Below are positions 61,381 to 64,000 of a stretch of DNA of 64,000 nt, piece by piece. The DNA is from CAKSHP01 sp045636325 (GTDB lineage: Bacteria; Bacillota; Clostridia; UBA1381; UMGS1253): contig JAZTXH010000009.1 in the NCBI GenBank assembly GCA_045636325.1, forward strand, positions 99,850 through 163,849. The letters are read 5' to 3'. Numbering within the stretch: the stretch's first letter is position 1; each line of letters opens with the position of its first letter. The notes under the pieces are model-generated. The model was not told where the DNA came from. It did not search any database and was given only the letters and a program-made list of their open reading frames with translations. Position numbers and translations under genes: made by a program.

Positions 61381-62559
61381 ATGAATTACAGATTGGATAA
61401 ATATAATAACAAATTATCAGTTCTTGGCTTTGGTTGTATGCGTTTTAAAACAAAAATGGGCAAAATTGATTACGCTGATGCTGAAAATCAGATAATGACC
61501 GCAATAGAGGGCGGTGTTAATTATTTTGACACAGCATACATTTACCCCGGCAGCGAGGTTCTTTTAGGCGAAGTTCTTTTTAAAAACAATGTGCGCGACA
61601 AAGTAAATATTGCAACAAAGCTCCCCCACTATCTTATAAAAAGCAAAGACAGTATTGAAAAATTGTTTTGTGAGGAATTAAACAGACTAAAAACAGACCA
61701 TATAGATTATTATCTAATGCATATGCTTACTGATACAGATACCTGGAACGGATTAAAAAAGCTCGGCATTGAAGATTGGATTGAAGAAAAAAAGCGCAAC
61801 GGTAAGATACGGCAAATAGGTTTTTCATATCATGGAAACACACAGATGTTTAAAAACCTTGTAGATGCATATTCCTGGGATTTTTGTATGATTCAGTATA
61901 ATTATATGGATGAGCATTCCCAGGCAGGAAGTGAAGGTTTAAAATACGCATACGAAAAAGAGTTGCCCGTATTTATTATGGAGCCCCTTCGCGGCGGAAA
62001 GCTTGTAAGCCGTCTCTCCGAAGATGCAAAAAAAATCTTTGCAAATTATAAAACAAAGCGCACTCCTGCTCAATGGGCATTTCGATGGCTATGGAATCAA
62101 AAACAGGTTTGCGTGGTCTTATCTGGTATGAATACAATCGAAATGGTTAAGGAAAATATAAAAACGGCATCTGACTGTAAAATCGGTGAATTTACAGAAG
62201 AAGACCATGATATGTTACGTTCTGTGATAGATGCAATAAATTCTAAAATAAAGGTTAGATGCACCGGTTGCGGGTATTGTGTTCCCTGCCCTAAAAATGT
62301 AGATATTCCAGGCACCTTTGCTGCATATAACAGACGTTTTTCCGAAGGCAAGCTTCCTGCACTTATTGAATACACAATGTGTACCGCTTTAAGAAAAAAT
62401 CAAACCTCCGCCTCTAACTGCATAGGTTGTAAAAAGTGCGAATCACTTTGTCCACAAGGAATAAAAATCAGTGAAATGCTGATAAACGCAAAAAAAGAAC
62501 TGGAAGTTCCAATATACAGAATTGCCAAAAAACTTGCCAAAAAAGCTTTTCATTTTTAG
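61381..62559 (+). CDS. Aldo/keto reductase with C-terminal 4Fe-4S ferredoxin domain (second copy)
   Basis: 392 aa, paralogous in design to the copy at 33610-34728. Barrel start LSVLGFGCMRFKT, catalytic NYFDTAYIYPGSE and ATKLPHYL, QWAFRWLWNQKQVCVVLSGM near the end of the barrel, then CTGCGYCVPCP and CIGCKKCESLCP cluster sets. Substrate unknown; probably ferredoxin- or NAD(P)H-linked carbonyl reduction. Confidence 0.9.
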   Translation: MNYRLDKYNNKLSVLGFGCMRFKTKMGKIDYADAENQIMTAIEGGVNYFDTAYIYPGSEVLLGEVLFKNNVRDKVNIATKLPHYLIKSKDSIEKLFCEELNRLKTDHIDYYLMHMLTDTDTWNGLKKLGIEDWIEEKKRNGKIRQIGFSYHGNTQMFKNLVDAYSWDFCMIQYNYMDEHSQAGSEGLKYAYEKELPVFIMEPLRGGKLVSRLSEDAKKIFANYKTKRTPAQWAFRWLWNQKQVCVVLSGMNTIEMVKENIKTASDCKIGEFTEEDHDMLRSVIDAINSKIKVRCTGCGYCVPCPKNVDIPGTFAAYNRRFSEGKLPALIEYTMCTALRKNQTSASNCIGCKKCESLCPQGIKISEMLINAKKELEVPIYRIAKKLAKKAFHF

Positions 62560-62581
62560 GTTGTTTTCGTAATTGCAACTA

Positions 62582-62610
62582 TTGATTTTTTTACGCGATT
62601 GTGATAAAAT
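62582..62610 (+). promoter_or_regulatory. ddl promoter
   Basis: TTGATT (62582-62587), 17 bases, TAAAAT (62605-62610), TGTGA before the -10. Leader about 130 bases. Confidence 0.65.
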
Positions 62611-62747
62611 TGTCTTTGTCACTTAAAGAAAACTTTATTTAAATCACAAAACTTTATTCTAAAAGTTATATAATTTACATACTTATATCACTATGTGAAT
62701 GAATTTTATATATTCTGTTTTCAAATTAGATTAGGGGTTTGGTCATT

Positions 62748-63677
62748 ATGAAAAACAAAAAAATTTTAGTAATTATGGGTGGAACTTCTTCCGAAAGAGA
62801 TATTTCACTTATGAGTGGCGAGGCAGTTTATGATGCCCTTGCAGATTTGAATTACAATGTTAAAAAATTTATTTTAGATAAAGACAATGCTTTTGAAATT
62901 GCGGGAGAAAAGCCTGATTTATGTGTTATTATGCTTCACGGCAAAGGCGGTGAAGATGGGGCAATCCAGGGAATGCTTGAGCTTATGAATATTCCTTATA
63001 CAGGCTCTGGTCTTGCTGCCAGCGCAAACTGTATGAATAAGATACTTACAAAAAAGCTTATTTCCCTTGAAAACATTCCCACTCCTGAATATGCAATACT
63101 AAAAAAAGACGAAGATGTTATTCCATTTGTTGAAAGCATGCTTTCAAACTTTGATTTCCCACTTGTGGTAAAAGCGCCTTGTCAGGGTTCAAGTGTTGGT
63201 GTTGAAATTGTAAAAAGTAAATCTGAGCTTATTTCAGCAATCGAAAATAATATTAATTACGATGATGAAATTTTAATAGAGCGTTTTATTAAAGGAACAG
63301 AGCTTACAGTTCCCGTTATGCAAGACGGTAATAGATGTATTGCTTTGCCAATTGTCGAAATTGTATCCGAAAACACATTTTACGATTTTGAATCAAAATA
63401 CACGGCAGGAATGAGCCATCATATCATACCTGCACGCATCCCTGAAGCAGCAGCTGAGAGGATTGAAAAATATGCTATCAGTGCATATAAGGCGGTGGGT
63501 TGCAAAGGTGTTGCAAGAATTGACTTCTTTATTGACGAGAACAATAATCCTTATGTGATTGAAATAAACACAATTCCGGGAATGACCAAAACTTCCCTTG
63601 TTCCCGATTCTGCTGCCGCTGCAGGAATATCATTCGGCAATCTTGTTGAAAAAATTATTGCTCAGTCTTTGGATTAA
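62748..63677 (+). CDS. ddl: D-alanine--D-alanine ligase
   Basis: 309 aa ATP-grasp ligase of peptidoglycan synthesis. VIMGGTSSERDISLMSG, HGKGGEDGAIQGMLEL, CQGSSVGVEIVKS and EINTIPGMTKTSLVP are the Ddl motifs. At residue region FYDFESKYTAG the usual Tyr/Phe determinant lies in a DFESKY stretch, compatible with a D-Ala-D-Ala product. Start ATG 62748 preferred to TTG 62739. Confidence 0.95.
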   Translation: MKNKKILVIMGGTSSERDISLMSGEAVYDALADLNYNVKKFILDKDNAFEIAGEKPDLCVIMLHGKGGEDGAIQGMLELMNIPYTGSGLAASANCMNKILTKKLISLENIPTPEYAILKKDEDVIPFVESMLSNFDFPLVVKAPCQGSSVGVEIVKSKSELISAIENNINYDDEILIERFIKGTELTVPVMQDGNRCIALPIVEIVSENTFYDFESKYTAGMSHHIIPARIPEAAAERIEKYAISAYKAVGCKGVARIDFFIDENNNPYVIEINTIPGMTKTSLVPDSAAAAGISFGNLVEKIIAQSLD

Positions 63678-63789
63678 TAAGATAAAACAAATTAGTTTCA
63701 GCTATTGCAATCTATAAAAAAATGTGATATTATATATAGCAAAGCAAGTTTATTATAATTTGTTTCGCCATATGTTAAATTTAATATTC

Positions 63790-63839
63790 GCACCTGTGTC
63801 GGAATTGGCAGACGCGCATGGTTCAGGTTTTTACACCAT
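63790..63839 (+). tRNA. tRNA-Leu(CAG)-like 5' half, structure lost after the anticodon
   Basis: GCACCTG TG at 63790-63798, then the Leu D-arm GGAATTGGCAGACGC, anticodon stem CATGG (63817-63821) and loop TTCAGGT with anticodon CAG at 63824-63826. The 3' stem should follow at once, but TTTTACA intervenes before CCAT, and no variable arm, T-loop (GTTCRA) or CAGGTGC acceptor strand is seen to 64000. A T10-C25 mismatch in the D stem also suggests decay. Either a pseudo-tRNA, a tRNA split by an insertion, or another structured RNA. The remaining stretch to 64000 is rich in hairpins (e.g. ACGGAGGT/ACCTCTCCGT near 63972-63992). Confidence 0.5.
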
Positions 63840-64000
63840 TTTTGGCAAGTCCCCGATAAGCCGAAAAGTCCCGAAAAGACTGGCATTCTCAGCAGAAAAG
63901 CGGTGTGCGGTTGGCACGTAAGATTCAGGTATTCATTCTAAGAGTGAAAAATACTGGGTTTTAGGTACAACTACGGAGGTGTTACCTCTCCGTCAGTAAA

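Noticed and set aside
63790..64000. Group I intron in the tRNA-Leu anticodon loop
   Set aside because: No convincing G-U closed P1 pairing or P7-type core sequence was seen within the visible 170 bases; kept only as an open option.
1..64000. CRISPR array, prophage or complete insertion sequence
   Set aside because: No regularly spaced repeats, cas genes, integrase, phage structural genes or transposase were seen.

Overview
The window reads as a low-GC Firmicute of the class Clostridia, probably an anaerobic gut-type fermenter. Supporting genes are a type III glutamine synthetase, the yicC-remA-rpoZ-coaBC-priA-def-fmt-rsmB-rlmN-prpC-prkC-rsgA-rpe-thiN block, NrdR, a YlmC/YmxH-type PRC-barrel protein, many iron-sulfur oxidoreductases and a glycyl-radical-enzyme microcompartment. 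Gram-positive sigma-A promoters (TTGAC-N17-TATAAT type, often with an upstream TG) are easy to see. No CRISPR array, rRNA operon or complete insertion sequence is present. GTG and TTG start codons are common.

Layout. 1-3970: partial carA (minus), a small unknown gene (minus) and glnN (plus); glnN and the small gene each have an intrinsic-terminator hairpin between promoter and start codon. 4025-12315: minus-strand housekeeping group (pgsA, rimO, recX, two tandem ATP-grasp ligases, an ACT-ACT-metallo-beta-lactamase fusion, a CPBP protease, a flavodoxin, rlmD). 12480-13334: a lone acyltransferase (E2)-like protein. 13396-16411: amino-sugar operon (nagB, a left-handed beta-helix protein, and a phosphoglucosamine mutase fused to an N-terminal XRE helix-turn-helix) preceded by a perfect 26-bp palindrome over the promoter.

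16765-31560: a complete glycyl-radical microcompartment operon on the minus strand. Its content fits fucose/rhamnose use: fuculose/rhamnulose-1-phosphate aldolase makes lactaldehyde; an alcohol dehydrogenase can reduce it to 1,2-propanediol; the glycyl radical dehydratase with its activase makes propanal; PduP-type dehydrogenase and PduL give propionyl-CoA and propionyl-phosphate; the same dehydrogenase can make propanol and recycle NAD. The shell genes are two BMC-H, a PduU-type permuted BMC-H, two BMC-T (one PduT-like) and one EutN pentamer. PduS, PduV, a PduO-C-like protein, a DeoR regulator and a HAD phosphatase accompany them. Two genes here carry strong in-frame internal ribosome-binding sites, predicting long and short protein forms.

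31724-37079: small operons (YlmC-like, nrdR, PHP phosphoesterase; ferredoxin-thioredoxin-reductase-like protein plus aldo/keto reductase; yebC; two small conserved families). 37189-37323: a promoter, a truncated signal-peptide start and a 21-bp inverted repeat, probably scar DNA. 37363-57382: a roughly 20-kb co-directional minus-strand run of about 18 genes from yicC to a parvulin. Within it gmk, expected between remA and rpoZ, survives only as a frameshifted, N-terminally deleted remnant. 57733-64000: secG, a MurJ-like flippase, two cysteine-containing membrane proteins, a second ferredoxin-tailed aldo/keto reductase, ddl, and a tRNA-Leu-like 5' half that loses tRNA structure at the anticodon loop before the window ends.

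The observations most worth following are the internal-start fusions in the microcompartment operon, the gmk pseudogene, the HTH-GlmM fusion with its palindromic operator, the CarA active-site Cys-to-Ser change, and the leader terminators near glnN.
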